Assembly: GCA_018398765.1 (NCBI GenBank)
Contig: JAHBMJ010000080.1
Coordinates: 5,001 to 57,609 of the forward strand
Direction of reading: 5' to 3'
DNA length: 52,609 nt
Origin: Chromera velia
Lineage: Eukaryota > Sar > Chromeraceae
Position numbers and translations under genes: made by a program. This document shows, in pieces, positions 22,116 to 33,003 of this stretch (its first letter is position 1; each line of letters opens with the position of its first letter). A model generated the notes under the pieces. That model worked only from the letters and a program-made list of their open reading frames with translations, did no database searches and was not told the origin of the DNA.

Positions 22116-24510
22116 CTGATGATGTATTTGTGGATCCTCCGTCAGGAAAACTCATTACAGAGTTGAGGAGATCATGCGTGATCTCACAGATGGACAGAAG
22201 TGCAGGCGATCTCTCTTTTTTCTGCCCTCGAGTGTATGGTCAAGCAGTGCGTCAGCTCTTTATCGATCTGCCCGATTATGTATGTCTATCCAAAAAAGAG
22301 GTGCATGAAGTGATGCGTCGCCTTTTTAATCCTTCTTACCCAAAATTTATTTATGCGCTGTAAGGAGAAAAGAAAGGATGGGGAGAAGAGAGAAACAGGA
22401 AAGAGAAAAAAGAAAGAGATGTACAGGGAACTGGAGAAAGGAAAAGCAAGGGATGGCAGAATGAACGGAAAACAAAGAGACATGTGTTTGGACTGGGAAT
22501 TGTGTGGCTGAAATGGAAAACGTTTACGAATGGACAACCCGCTTCGCTGGCAAAGTGTATTCAAAGGTGTGCAAGATGTTGAATGCGCTCCTTCTGCCCA
22601 AAGGCTTAAGTCCTCATGTGACGCTCTTTTCCCCATTTGAATTCATGAAAGCAGTTGTAAAATTCAACTCGTGCACGTCTGTTTTGCCGTACGTATCCGT
22701 TCGTTCTCATCGCGCTGCCTTTTTTCCTGATATGCCAGAGTCTTCAAAAGTCATATTCACAGTGGAAGACACCAAAAATTTTTATCCCTCTGTCCTTCGT
22801 GCACTTATCACTCACCTTGATTCAGCATGCAGCGAGTTACGTTCAGAGAGAAGAGGGAGGTTTCTGGTTATGCCAAAAGACTTAGTAGGAGACAAAGTGG
22901 CGGCTCAGAGATCTTTCCGGCTTCACACTGTAAGCAGGGATGGAAGAAGATAGACTCCGGCGGGACACCGGAAAGTACAGGCCTATATGTCTACGCATGG
23001 AAACTTTTTGAATGCTGATGCATTTTCATTTGATGATGTATTGCGTGTGGTACAGCAAGACTTTGATACATGTGTGGTGAGGGTGGGTGGGGCATTCATG
23101 TAGCAGAGAGAAGGATTTGCGCAGGGGTCACCTCTTTCTCTAGCGCTTGCAAACCTGACAGCAGGGCTAAAAGAAAGAGAGTGGGCGATCAAGCAAGACA
23201 GGGTGGAAATGAATGACAGTGCCTGTCTCATTCACAGATGGATGGACGATCGCATTATTATGAGACGACTGGCATGCAAGTAGAAGAGAGACCCACTGTG
23301 TGTTGTATTGCAAAAGAAGGACTTTTATGTAAAGGAATGCGTATTAGAAAAGCAAAGGACCGAAAACTTTTTGCAGTTTAAACTGAAAGTATGTGGTTAT
23401 GGCCTGCGGCTGTGGTTACTAACAAAGGATCCAAACGGAATCAGAGGGAAACAAAACAACGGAAGTGAGGAAAGCGCTCACCTAAATGTTCCTCGTTTCG
23501 CTCATGCTTCGCAGGGTTGCTTTTTCATCTGGTAACAACCCCCCTCTACCGGTAATTACCAGATTACCGGTAATGGACTCCGTTTACCTAAGTTTTACCA
23601 GAAAAAAATGAGGAGAAAATGAAACTTCAAAAAAAAAAATTTTGTCCGCGACGCAACTCCTATTCTTTAGTTTTAAAGACTTCTTTCAACGTTTTTGGCA
23701 CTTTTAGGAATCGAATTAAGATTCTTTTAAAAATATGTTGTTTGTCTGCGCTTGTCTGCCTGGTTCGGAGGTCTATGAACCGGAAGCGGTAGTCGTTGCG
23801 GAGGTAAAAAGGCAGCTAGCAGGTGGCCTGGCCTTAAGACATGAAAGCCTCTTTTGAGAGGATGTGTTCACCTTTGAGGTTGTCAGATTTGTTGCATCAC
23901 ACTTGCATGGTGCCTATATAAATATAGTAAGGCGGCCCACAAGAGTGTTGGTGGAGGCGAGTTATACCAATTGTGTACCGTTTTTGGTTGTTAACACAAT
24001 ACTGAGATGCTATTGAAGCCAATGGTAATCCGTCTTTCCAGTTTTATCATGCATTTAAAACAGCCTGACTGCCCTTTAGTATCCCACTTAAACCATAGAT
24101 AACTTAATTTACAATATGTAAATCACACAGTAAATGACTGTTAAACATAGTTAGACCGTATAAATGAATGAACAAATAATTCAAAATGCTTTAAAAAATG
24201 TTTATTAGCATAAATAGATTTTTTAAACTATAGTTTTGAATTATACTTTATCTCTACAGCCTTTACCAAACTTTTTACCGGTGGCCGGCCACTCTACCGG
24301 TAATTACCAGTTGACCGGTAATCAGCTCGCTTTACCACTGGAAAAATCGGCAACCCTGATGCTTCGACCGTTTGACCGCATTCCCGCTCTTGTGCAATCT
24401 TGAAAGGTCACTTGCAACGGGCGTTCTTGTTTTCACTATATCCAGATGCAGAGTTTGAGACGGTGCGACAGGCACTTTTCAAGTCGGTATGTAGCAATCC
24501 GCGTCTGGAT
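22116..24510 (+). pseudogene. Degenerate reverse transcriptase, split by a hAT-like insertion
   Basis: The N-terminal part is at 22116-22363, then a frameshift. The main part runs from 22504 in a single frame to 23511 and resumes at 24367. RT signatures are EDTKNFYPSV (motif A, near 22770), GFAQGSPLSLALANL (motif B, near 23110), HRWMDD (motif C, near 23237) and a thumb-like region after the insertion. In-frame stops occur near 22951, 23101, 23281 and 24373. The QGSPLS plus WMDD combination is that of non-LTR, Penelope-like or DIRS-like enzymes rather than copia. I cannot assign the clade, and I saw no endonuclease or recombinase domain. Confidence 0.7.
23512..24358. mobile_element. hAT-like non-autonomous element inserted in the RT pseudogene
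   Basis: The element is 847 bp. It starts CAGGGTTGCTTTTTCATCTG and ends with the complement of CAGGGTTGCCGATTTTTCC, which is a related but not identical terminal repeat. A perfect 8-bp duplication ATGCTTCG lies at 23504-23511 and 24359-24366. TACCGGTAA-type palindromic motifs cluster near both ends. CAGGG termini and 8-bp duplication are classic hAT features. No transposase is present. Relatives lie in opposite orientation at 31294-32394. Confidence 0.88.
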
Positions 24511-24589
24511 CCATACTGTTGTTGCGTTTTGTGTGTTTGCTTTGCTTTGTTTTGCTTTGAATTAATGCAAACGAAAAAAAGGGCCCCGC

Positions 24590-24660
24590 GGAAAGCGCTT
24601 GTGGATGGATTTCACGCTTTCCGGGCTCGTTCGCACGCTTGCGTGCGTCAGATGCATGGT
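24590..24660 (-). repeat. Fragment of the dispersed fold-back repeat
   Basis: The segment with CGCTTTCCGGGC followed by TGCGTGCGTCAGATGCATG matches the end of the copy at 11812-12033. Confidence 0.5.
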
Positions 24661-24844
24661 CGCGGCTCAGACTTGCATGCATGGCCGGCCGATTTCGCCG
24701 CGATTCTTATGAATAATTGGGTCGGAAAGACTATATACGCGGTACAGCTAGGTGAAGGACTTTGATATTCATAGAATGCTAAGGATGGTCACGAAGGTGA
24801 GCTGTTCTCTTTCAATCTCTCCTTCAAATGGGCGCTGATCAAAC

Positions 24845-26716
24845 ATGTATAGATGCAACATCCTGCAGACGGCAACGTATAAAGCTTCTGCGTATTGGCA
24901 ACAACTTCCACTACCCTTTTCGTTCTTTCCTGATCCTCCTAAAAGTCTTCCAGATCTTTTGAAGCGCATCGACGGACGATTCCACTCAATCTGCTCGTCG
25001 ATTCTCAATCCTTGCTGTCCAAGAAGTATGCCAGAAGTTTACAGATCTTCCAACCCTCGTCAAGAAAGAGGGGGGCTTGAGTTTCTGGAACGAACTTTTT
25101 CCAACAGCGAGACGGATGCGACTCAGGAAGACCCGTCTCCGCGTCCGTCTCCTTCACTGAATGTCTTGCTTGTCACTTCAGACCTACCCTCCCACCCCTA
25201 CGCAGTGGCCAAACTGGCGCTTCTGATCGATGGGGGGGGGCACAAGGTGACAGTCGCAGCACCTCCTGGCAAAGCAGCAGAGACAGTGAGGGACACGGTT
25301 GGCGTGGGTAGTCAGGAGACGCCTGCAGCAGGAAAAGCGAAGATATCTGTGCTGGAGTGTGGAAGTGCGTTTGCAAAGGAACACATAAACGTTCGGCCAG
25401 TTGTGGATCCTCACTCATGGAGTGCTTTCTTTGCCGGCATTCGAAATCCCCTTCCAGTCGCAGAACAGGTAAACGACCTTTGTGACGCGCAGGAAGAAAT
25501 GTATGTACTCCTCAAACGGTTGATTCCATCTTTCGATATCGTCGTTTGTATCCACTCGATTTGCAACACAGTATGCGATGCAGTGGAGTCTCTTGCAATT
25601 CAAACAGATTCCCCCCCCAAGCCCTGCGTGATCCTCTCCTCTCTCCCGTACGACCCCGTCACTCTCCTCGGGTTCTCCCGCGGCTGGGCCCTTCCAAGAA
25701 CAATCACGGCGTTGCCCCATGTGGCAACCTACCCATCGAGTCTGTCCGTCTCCGGTGGAAGACACACACTTCGAGGGTTCGCTACGGCAGTCTCCCAGAC
25801 CTTCTGGAAGATTCTGGACGCTTCATTGATGGAGTGGGCATGGATGTGGTCAGCCAGACGGAACGACGAGAGGAGGGCGTACAGAGGCCTTCCGCCTAGG
25901 GCGAAGGGGTGGGTGGGGTACATGCAGAGGTACCCAATGCTGTGGATGGGGGGTGCTCCGTTCTGTCCCGCAGACCTGCCAACGCCCCCAAACGTGACTC
26001 TGGTGGGTGGACTGGATACTGGAGGTTTGAGAGGAGGGAACGGGTGGTCTTCTTCTTCTTCTCGTTCTTTGGAGTTGGGGGAAGATCTCTCGGAATGGAT
26101 GTATGGCGGGGGAGAAGAGGACAGAAAGGTGCTTTTCGTGTGTTTTGGGACAGGAACGACCTTGACACCTGCAGAGGGCAGAGCGGTGGGGGTTGAACTC
26201 GTTGAGGCATTGAAAGGAAGTGGCGCCAGTGTCTTGTGGGCTTTGAGGAAAACCCAAGCAGCCAACTTGAAGCCAATGCTCGACGAGGCTCTCGGATCTC
26301 CCACCAGAGAGTCGGACTCCAAGTTTTGGGAGTATCTGGGGGGCGTGCTGAGAATTGAGTTCGATGTTCCCCAAATTGCGATTTTGCACTCTGGGAGGGT
26401 AGTTCTTTTCGTGAGCCACCTGGGCTTCGGCAGCTTTACAGAGGCTGTCGGAGCCGGGGTGCCCATGTTGGCTTACCCTAGCGGTCTTGACCAATGGGCA
26501 AATGCCGAGAGGGCAAAGGAGATGGGTGTCGCTTTGGCGGCCCCGAAGGGACTTATTGGTCTCGGTCCGGCGGTTCTGTCTGCTCTGAAAGATGTGGAGC
26601 TTCGGCAGAGGTCAAGAGAAGTCGCGGCAGCTGCCTATCTGTCTTCTTTGCGCGGGAAAAGCGAAGTGCTCCGCACGATCGAAAGCATCGCCGAGCCTGC
26701 AAGACATGTAGTATAG
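24845..26716 (+). CDS. GT1-family (UDP-sugar dependent) glycosyltransferase
   Basis: This 623-aa frame has the two-domain GT1 layout. The N-terminal acceptor domain begins near residue 103 with NVLLVTSDLPSHPYAVAKLA and G-G-G-H-K-V-T-V. The C-terminal donor-binding domain has VLFVCFGTGTTL, then I-L-H-S-G-R-V-V-L-F-V-S-H-L-G-F-G-S-F-T-E-A-V-G-A-G-V-P-M-L and D-Q-W-x-N-A near residues 515-560. The last part is the signature that binds the nucleotide sugar. By family it moves a sugar from a UDP donor to a lipid or small molecule. The substrate cannot be told. The start is uncertain: ATG at 25028 (A at -3) would give 562 aa and remove an odd N-terminal extension, and a CCTGCAG acceptor at about 24890 suggests an upstream exon. 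It is unusual here in having no internal intron. Confidence 0.85.
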   Translation: MYRCNILQTATYKASAYWQQLPLPFSFFPDPPKSLPDLLKRIDGRFHSICSSILNPCCPRSMPEVYRSSNPRQERGGLEFLERTFSNSETDATQEDPSPRPSPSLNVLLVTSDLPSHPYAVAKLALLIDGGGHKVTVAAPPGKAAETVRDTVGVGSQETPAAGKAKISVLECGSAFAKEHINVRPVVDPHSWSAFFAGIRNPLPVAEQVNDLCDAQEEMYVLLKRLIPSFDIVVCIHSICNTVCDAVESLAIQTDSPPKPCVILSSLPYDPVTLLGFSRGWALPRTITALPHVATYPSSLSVSGGRHTLRGFATAVSQTFWKILDASLMEWAWMWSARRNDERRAYRGLPPRAKGWVGYMQRYPMLWMGGAPFCPADLPTPPNVTLVGGLDTGGLRGGNGWSSSSSRSLELGEDLSEWMYGGGEEDRKVLFVCFGTGTTLTPAEGRAVGVELVEALKGSGASVLWALRKTQAANLKPMLDEALGSPTRESDSKFWEYLGGVLRIEFDVPQIAILHSGRVVLFVSHLGFGSFTEAVGAGVPMLAYPSGLDQWANAERAKEMGVALAAPKGLIGLGPAVLSALKDVELRQRSREVAAAAYLSSLRGKSEVLRTIESIAEPARHVV

Positions 26717-27487
26717 GCAAAATTCCGGATGTAAGTTACCATGTAAAAAAAAAGGTTATAAATAGATAAAAACAAAAAGTAAGTACAAAAATTAAATTGC
26801 ATACACGGGTATAATAACAGTGCTGTTAACTAGGCTAGGCCTGATTTCAATATATATTATGTTTTCTCAAGTTTGGAGATATAATATAAATATCTAATAT
26901 AATTTAACCGTGATTTCATACCTTTCCATACTATAGAATCAAAACCTAGATCAAAACGTGAACTTATATGCTTAGCTGGTTTTCTTCCCACTGTAAGAAT
27001 ACAGTCTAGAATCAAGTGTAAACGATCCTAGACAGGCAAACAGAAACTTAGTGTTCGTTTACAGAGAAGAACTGTCAAACGTACAGTCTTACTTCTTGGC
27101 TATTGGAAAGGCCTTTTACACTTTGAGACGGTTGGTAAATCAAGCATGTACGCACGAGCACCTTTGGAAAAGGCCGCAATAGCATGCTTTAATTGCAATT
27201 TGTTCTACATTTAATTCTGCATTTATCGCTCCTACTTGCGCGCGGGATGTTGCTTTGCACGTTGGTCTATGCATCCTGCGCCCGCGAGTCTTGTCTGTTA
27301 CTTTACACCCACTGGCCGTGTGTATTAACTACTTCTTACTGACCATCTGACCATCTAACCTGAAACATTGAATTCTTCTGTGAACGATAACTCTTATCAT
27401 ACCTCACACGCGTTCTAGCCCCACCTATTGGTTGAGTTCTGTTGCTTACAACTTCAACTGTCTTTCAGACTTCCATCTCCTCCAACA
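26717..27487. other. AT-rich intergenic DNA after the glycosyltransferase
   Basis: It probably contains the 3' UTR. Nothing else is recognised. Confidence 0.5.
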
Positions 27488-28141
27488 ATGGCAGTAGACT
27501 TGTCCAATGGGTTGTCTGACCGCATGCGAGCTGATATGAAGTCTCTGTTTATCAAAGTTTCAAGTTTGTGACGAGCGCCTCGGCCCTCTTGAAGGGAGGG
27601 TGTCTGAAGTCCAAAAAAAAGATGGAGACGGCGATTGCTCAACTGTCTACAACTGTCATCTCAGAAAGATGAGAACGTCTCTCTTCGGAATTTTAAAGAC
27701 CTTGATTCTTTGAAGTCCTCTTTCAATCGTTTGGTGGAGAGACACAGGAGGAATGAAAACGTATGCAAGAGGGTCCTCCCGGGCTTTGACCCAAACCATG
27801 GTTGCGAACCGGACCAGGTTCTTTTCACTGACCGTTCCTCTCTGTTCTGGTAGGTGATGATAAAGATCGGCAACGCTATGATAGGAAAGTTTGCATCTCT
27901 TGACCCCTTCTTTGACATTTGCTCTTTTCGCTCCTTTCCCGGTGGCTGCGAGATCAGTTTCATCGACAGAAGACGTGCAGAGAACTTTTTTTCCATTTTT
28001 CAGCCGGCGAACGGGTTCCACTTCGACTTGGTAGATGATAATTTTTCAGTTTCTTTCACCGTAAGAAGGGCCAAAACTCACGCCCAGCTGACGGAAGCCA
28101 GAGAACGCCGCCTTCAGACGATCGCACAGCCTCCCTTTTAA
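27488..28141 (+). pseudogene. Degenerate LINE ORF1- or gag-like protein (tentative)
   Basis: An ATG at 27488 opens a short frame that shifts near 27570. From 27635 a second frame runs to 28141 with one stop at 27851-27853. The early part looks coiled-coil forming (heptad-like Leu/Val spacing, KDENVSLRN, LDSLKSSFNRL). It is followed by RRNEN and a globular region with aromatic residues, which recalls the coiled coil plus RNA-binding layout of LINE ORF1 proteins. That comparison is inference. A Lys/Gly/Glu-rich frame at 28442-28654 may be its displaced C-terminal end. Confidence 0.35.
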
Positions 28142-30347
28142 CCCCTTAACCAAGCCACCGAGGCAGGACTTAGTCTACCTGTTCGGTCTTCTGCCCCTCC
28201 CTCATGGGGTCCCGCTCCCCTTGGAGCGTCATTATCGCTCCCTGCATCAAAATCTGACCGCATCACGCCACCTTCGAAGATTCTGAACAGCAGCACCGCA
28301 AACCCGCCTCCGGCCCCCAAGGTTACCAAACGTACAGCAGTCCGACCGAGGGATAGGGACCAACCCAGTCCTCCAATCCTTCGCTCCACGGCTGCCGCTG
28401 AATCTTCGAAATCACTAGTTGCAGGCTGAGCGGCTGGGAGTGTGATGACACCATCGGCTGCGAGGCCTCCTGCGGGGAAGCGAGAGGCCAACGCACCACA
28501 AATCGTCTTAAGGAGCGATCTGACAGGTTCAAACCAGACAGGGGGAAGAAAAGGTGGAGGTAAGAAGAAACATAAAGGACCTGATCTTGGACAAAATGGG
28601 GAGGAAGAGTCTGAATGGGGACAGGAGGGGCAGACAGGAGAAGAAGGTTGGTAACTCTCTTGTCTTGTCGTTTTCCGTCGTTTTCTTTCCTGTAGATTTC
28701 TATTGATCGATCTTCTGAATCAGTCAGGGGGGCTCGGGTTTCAGGTTTGAGGTGAAACTTTGGATAGTAAGTTTACTAGCTCTTCAAACAAATAAAAGTG
28801 GGGTATTGGTTGGAGGGAGGGCTTTGGACAGAGGGGGCACGTCTTCTTTTGTTTTTGTCCTTCCATAGGTTCCGAACAAATGGTGCCGTCGGGCGTCCTG
28901 CTCTTGTGGGGAAGAAAGCAGGTGGGAGGGTTGGTTTATTGTATAACATGCAGGTTTTGTCTTTTCCGAGGACTAGGTACCTCTGTCTAGCGTGCGTGCT
29001 TAAGACTAAAACGAAGGGGCCGCCTAGTCTTGCAAGCCTTTAAATGCTCCATGGAACCTAGGCAGCTAGGCTAGAACCTAGGTTGAGTAAGCGTTTTGCA
29101 TGACATGGGCCCGGGTTGTTCTCAAAGCCTTGTTAGTGGCTTGGGGTCGGGCATCACTGGATCTAGGATTTAACCCTCAATCATTCATTCATTCATTCAC
29201 TGCCAGTGCATACAGCTATATATAGGTACTGCATTGAATAAATAAGTGATTCAGCATCTTTCAGAACAAAGAAGATAAAGAAGACTGCTAAAAGACCTAG
29301 TCTAAGACGATATCATAATGGTGATTCCTAGTTAGAATCCTACTGTAATTATCCTAGATGAAGACACTAGTGAGTTTGCACAGTAATTTATGGATAATGA
29401 TCAGGTTATATTATATATTTATATCACTCAGCCCATGCACGATATAATATAAAAATATATATCAAAACTACGCCTAGTAACTAGGCTGTTAAACTATATT
29501 AAACTAAACGGCCTACGCTTAGCTTACATAGAAAATTTCAAGTTCTACTATAGCAACTCCTTGTACTTCCTTCTAAACCAAGTCTTCCTTCTTTATAGGA
29601 ACGCCCAATTTTGAAAATTCAAAATTCAAAGGTGTTTAATCATGGAATATATTTATTTACTAGTTACTCACTTCAAAAGTAATATAATCAGGAATATATT
29701 CCTAAATTAATTAAGGGGGGGTCTGCCCCCCGGGCTACATTTTTGATTTTTTTTTTAAATTCAGTTTATGACTATAAAAAATTGGTTTTGAAAAAGATAA
29801 ACAGGGGCTATCTAGCTGTTAGGCACTGTTAATAGGCAGTAGTGTAACAGTTACTATACTAGACTGTGTTATAGTGTTACTAGAATTTTATAAAATCTTA
29901 CAATTTATAAACTTATTAAACTAGCAAATAAATGAATACGCGGTTGAAAGTTCATACACGTTCTCATTGCATGAACATGCACACACTACACCAAAACACA
30001 CATGCACACTGCAGCACACACTGCATAGCAAAAGGAGGCCTTACTGTATGCACTACGTAAGATACACTCTTTTTCACTTTCAGCATTCGAACGCGAAACA
30101 CCAAAACACCATAAGCACTGTCGAGCAAAAAATCATCTGGGTACAAACAAGCAGAAAGGTGTATATCTGAAGACATAAATATAGATATATCAATCATGCA
30201 AACGCGCATACAAATAAGAGAAACATGCATACATCGACGTCAATTGAGACTCGTTGAGTCGTTGCCCCCCTTTTCAAATTTCATCTTTTGGCCGGGGGGC
30301 GCGGCCCTTCGCTTTTGCACCTCCAGATCTCCGATCTTTGCAATTTT
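28142..30347. other. Mostly non-coding stretch
   Basis: It contains a small charged frame (28442-28654), an ATTC microsatellite (about 29183-29200), AT-rich DNA, and a G7/C6 hairpin near 29716-29740. No supported gene is present. Confidence 0.45.
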
Positions 30348-30557
30348 CTATTTGAGCTCATTCTGATGCTGGGTAGCGATTGCTTTTTTGATTTCTTCTG
30401 TCTTCTTTTTGCAGCTTCGAAGGTGAGTCCAAAGATTAGATGTCCCTCTACTGCTTCTGGCTGTCGTCCCGCAGGAATTGCATGTATACGATTCTACAGG
30501 TTTACCGAGCGGTGCCTGAACTGCTTTGAAGAAGTCTCGTACGTCCACTTGACTCAT
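30348..30557 (-). pseudogene. BED-type zinc-finger fragment, probably from a hAT transposase
   Basis: From an ATG at 30557 the frame gives about 69 residues with C-N-S-C, then S-x-G-T-S-N-L-W-T-H-L-R-S-C and a Lys-rich end. This is the C-x2-C / H-x3-C signature of BED fingers, with the usual G-T-S-N-L-W-x-H-L core. The frame stops at 30348 but stays protein-like past that TAG for about 25 codons before decaying, so it looks like a broken gene. BED fingers mark the N-terminus of many hAT transposases, which fits the hAT-like elements in this window. No catalytic domain is seen. Confidence 0.65.
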
Positions 30558-30563
30558 TTTCAA

Positions 30564-31293
30564 ACTATAGAGTTAATCGTCTAAACATATCAGGCCTCAG
30601 TCATCTCAGACTGGTATCATAGCTTGCTGTGACTTTAAGTTTGCATCTTACCTTATGTTTGAAACTCATGCATGAAGACCCGATTTTTGATGCAACCTGT
30701 ATAATCGGCTATTCGGCTCCGAATACATGCACCGATGGCCGCACCGATGGCCGCGGCCACTAGTAGGAGCGGTGGGCCGCGCCGGCATGTGCATGGCCAG
30801 CCCGGGCTGCATGGGCTGGGCCATGCATACAGTGCACTGGATGTGCACAAGCCTCTAGACTACTCCCAAAACATTTGTTTTTATAACGTAAAAAAAAAAC
30901 CATGCACCATCAGAATGACCTAAGGTATTAAAGACTAGTAAGAATCGGACTTTGGCTAATTAATCACTTTATTCAATCACATTCAATCACTTCATGGGAT
31001 AATTAAATATATTCTAATTACAAGTGACTAAACACCTTTGTCAAAATTTGATATTAAAATACCCAGGAGTCCAATTGTTTTACACCCAATATAACTATAC
31101 CAATTCATTACCTACGGTCAGCTCTATATTTGAGATCTCAATAATTAAAATGTTTTGAAAGACTTACATTAAGTTTCAAATTTAATTAATTTAAAGTTGT
31201 TTAATTTTAAAACAAAAATTTAAAGATTGCAAGCCCAGTTAAGCATTTCCATACAGTTTAACTTGAATATAAGTTTTTTAGCATTTTTTCAGC
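30564..31293. other. AT-rich non-coding stretch with a GC-rich palindromic patch
   Basis: At 30725-30845 there are nested inverted words based on GGCC and GCATG around GCCCGGGCTGCATGGGCTGG. The rest is AT-rich. No gene is seen. Confidence 0.45.
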
Positions 31294-31533
31294 CAGGGTT
31301 GCCGATTTTTCCAGTGGTAACGCAAGCTGATTACCGATTAACCGGTAAGTGGCCAGCCATCAGTAAAAAGTTTGGTAAAGGCTGTAGACTCAGTGTAAAG
31401 ACAAAGTATAATTTAAAACCATAGTATAAAAAATCTATTTATGATAATAAACATTTTATTAAGCATTTTCAGTTATTTGTTTATTCATTTACACGGTCTA
31501 ACTAGGTTTGACAGTCATTTACATATTGTAAAT
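31294..31533. mobile_element. Truncated copy of the CAGGGTTGC hAT-like family
   Basis: It starts CAGGGTTGCCGATTTTTCC and follows the family sequence for 240 bp. It then stops abruptly where a second copy begins at 31534. It lacks its other end. Confidence 0.75.
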
Positions 31534-32394
31534 TAGGGTTGCCGATTTTTCCAGTGGTAAAGCGAGCTGATTACCGGTCAACTGGTAATTACCGGTAGAG
31601 TGGCCGGCCACCGGTAAAAAGTTTGGTAAAGGCTGTAAAGATAAAGTGTAATTCAAAACTATAGTTTAAAAAATCTATTTATGCTAATAAACATTTTTTA
31701 AAGCATTTTGAATTATTTGTTCATTCATTTATACGGTCTAACTATGTTTGACAGTCATTTACTGTGTGATTTACATGTTATAAATTAAGTTATCTATGGT
31801 TTAAGTGAGATACTAAAGGGCAGCCATGCTGTTTTAAATGCATGATAAAACTGGAAAGACGGATTGCTATTGGCCTCGGTATCATCTCAGTAGCGTGTTG
31901 ACGACCAAAAATGGTATACAATCGGCATAACTTGCCTTCACGAACACTTTTGTGGGCCGCCATGTTATATTTATAGCTACCAATGGCATGTAAGTGTGAT
32001 GCAACAAATCTGACAACTTCGAAGGTGAACACATCCTCTCAAAAGAGGCTTTCACGTCTTAAGGCCAGGGTACCTGTGTACGTTGAGCTGCTTCTTTACC
32101 TCCGCAACGACCACCGCTTCTGGTTCATAGACCCCCAAACCAGGCAGACAAGCACAGACAAACAACATATTTTTAAAAAAATCTTAATTTGATTCCTATA
32201 AGTGTTAAAAACGTTTAAAAAAGTCCTTATAAAACTAAAGATTAGAGGTTGCGCCGCAGGCGAAATTTTTTTTTTTTGAGCTTAATTTCTTCCTCATTTT
32301 TTTTTCGGTAAAACTTAGGTAAACGGAGTCTATTACCAAAAATCCGGTAATTACTGGTAGAGAGGGGTCGTTACCAGACGAAAAAGCAACCTTG
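31534..32394. mobile_element. Full-length copy of the CAGGGTTGC hAT-like family
   Basis: It runs 861 bp from TAGGGTTGCCGATTTTTCC to GAAAAAGCAACCTTG. It matches the 23512-24358 element in inverse orientation over its whole length, including the ACCGGTAATTACC motifs and the central segment. No clean target duplication is visible, probably because the flanking copy at 31294 was rearranged. Confidence 0.8.
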
Positions 32395-32765
32395 TTTTTA
32401 GTAAAAAAAAAAAAAATTTAGATATTTTTTTATAAAAATCGTGCTGTCCCTGCATGCCGTATACATAGTTTAAATGCATGCTCTGCCTCGCTCTCTCTTG
32501 TTTGGTGGCTCTCTTTTCACCTTTCTCCTTTGGGCATATGTTAGGGAGGGGAACTTCCCCCGGGGAAAAGGCATGGTGGATCATGTGAAGAACACTATGC
32601 TTACTGCCCTGCAGTCAAAGGTACAAAAGTGATCGATGATGCGGTGCATCGACTGACTGCATGCGTACGTACACGTAGAAACAGAGCAGTCTTGATTCAA
32701 ACTTCAGCTGTTGGCAGAGAGAGTGAAAAAAAAAATAGAAATCGGTGAAAAGGCTAGTGAAAGGG
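32395..32765. other. Short non-coding spacer between two transposons
   Basis: AT-rich at first, then mixed composition. No gene is supported. Confidence 0.45.
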
Positions 32766-32995
32766 CTAGGCGACGCACAGTGGTGAAAAAAAAAAAATAG
32801 ACATGTTAAGATTTTTTTTTTTTTTTTTAGTCTGGTGGTTAAAAGTCCAAGCAAACTTAGCAAAGGTAGGTTTTGTAGTTAGATATGTTTTTGTTATATG
32901 TTTAGCACTTCCAATAAAAAAAAAAAAAAAAAAAAAAAAGATTAGGCTTCTTAAGATTTTTTTTTTCTTTTTTTTTATCACTGTGCGTCGCTTAG
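32766..32995. mobile_element. Non-autonomous inverted-repeat transposon, CTAGGCGACGC family, copy 2
   Basis: The 230-bp element starts CTAGGCGACGCACAGTGGT and ends with the complement (one mismatch, CGTCGCTTAG). Flanks are an identical 8-bp TGAAAGGG at 32758-32765 and 32996-33003. As in copy 1, each terminus is followed by A and T runs. The interior differs from copy 1, so only the ends and their subterminal hairpins are conserved. Confidence 0.85.
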
Positions 32996-33003
32996 TGAAA
33001 GGG

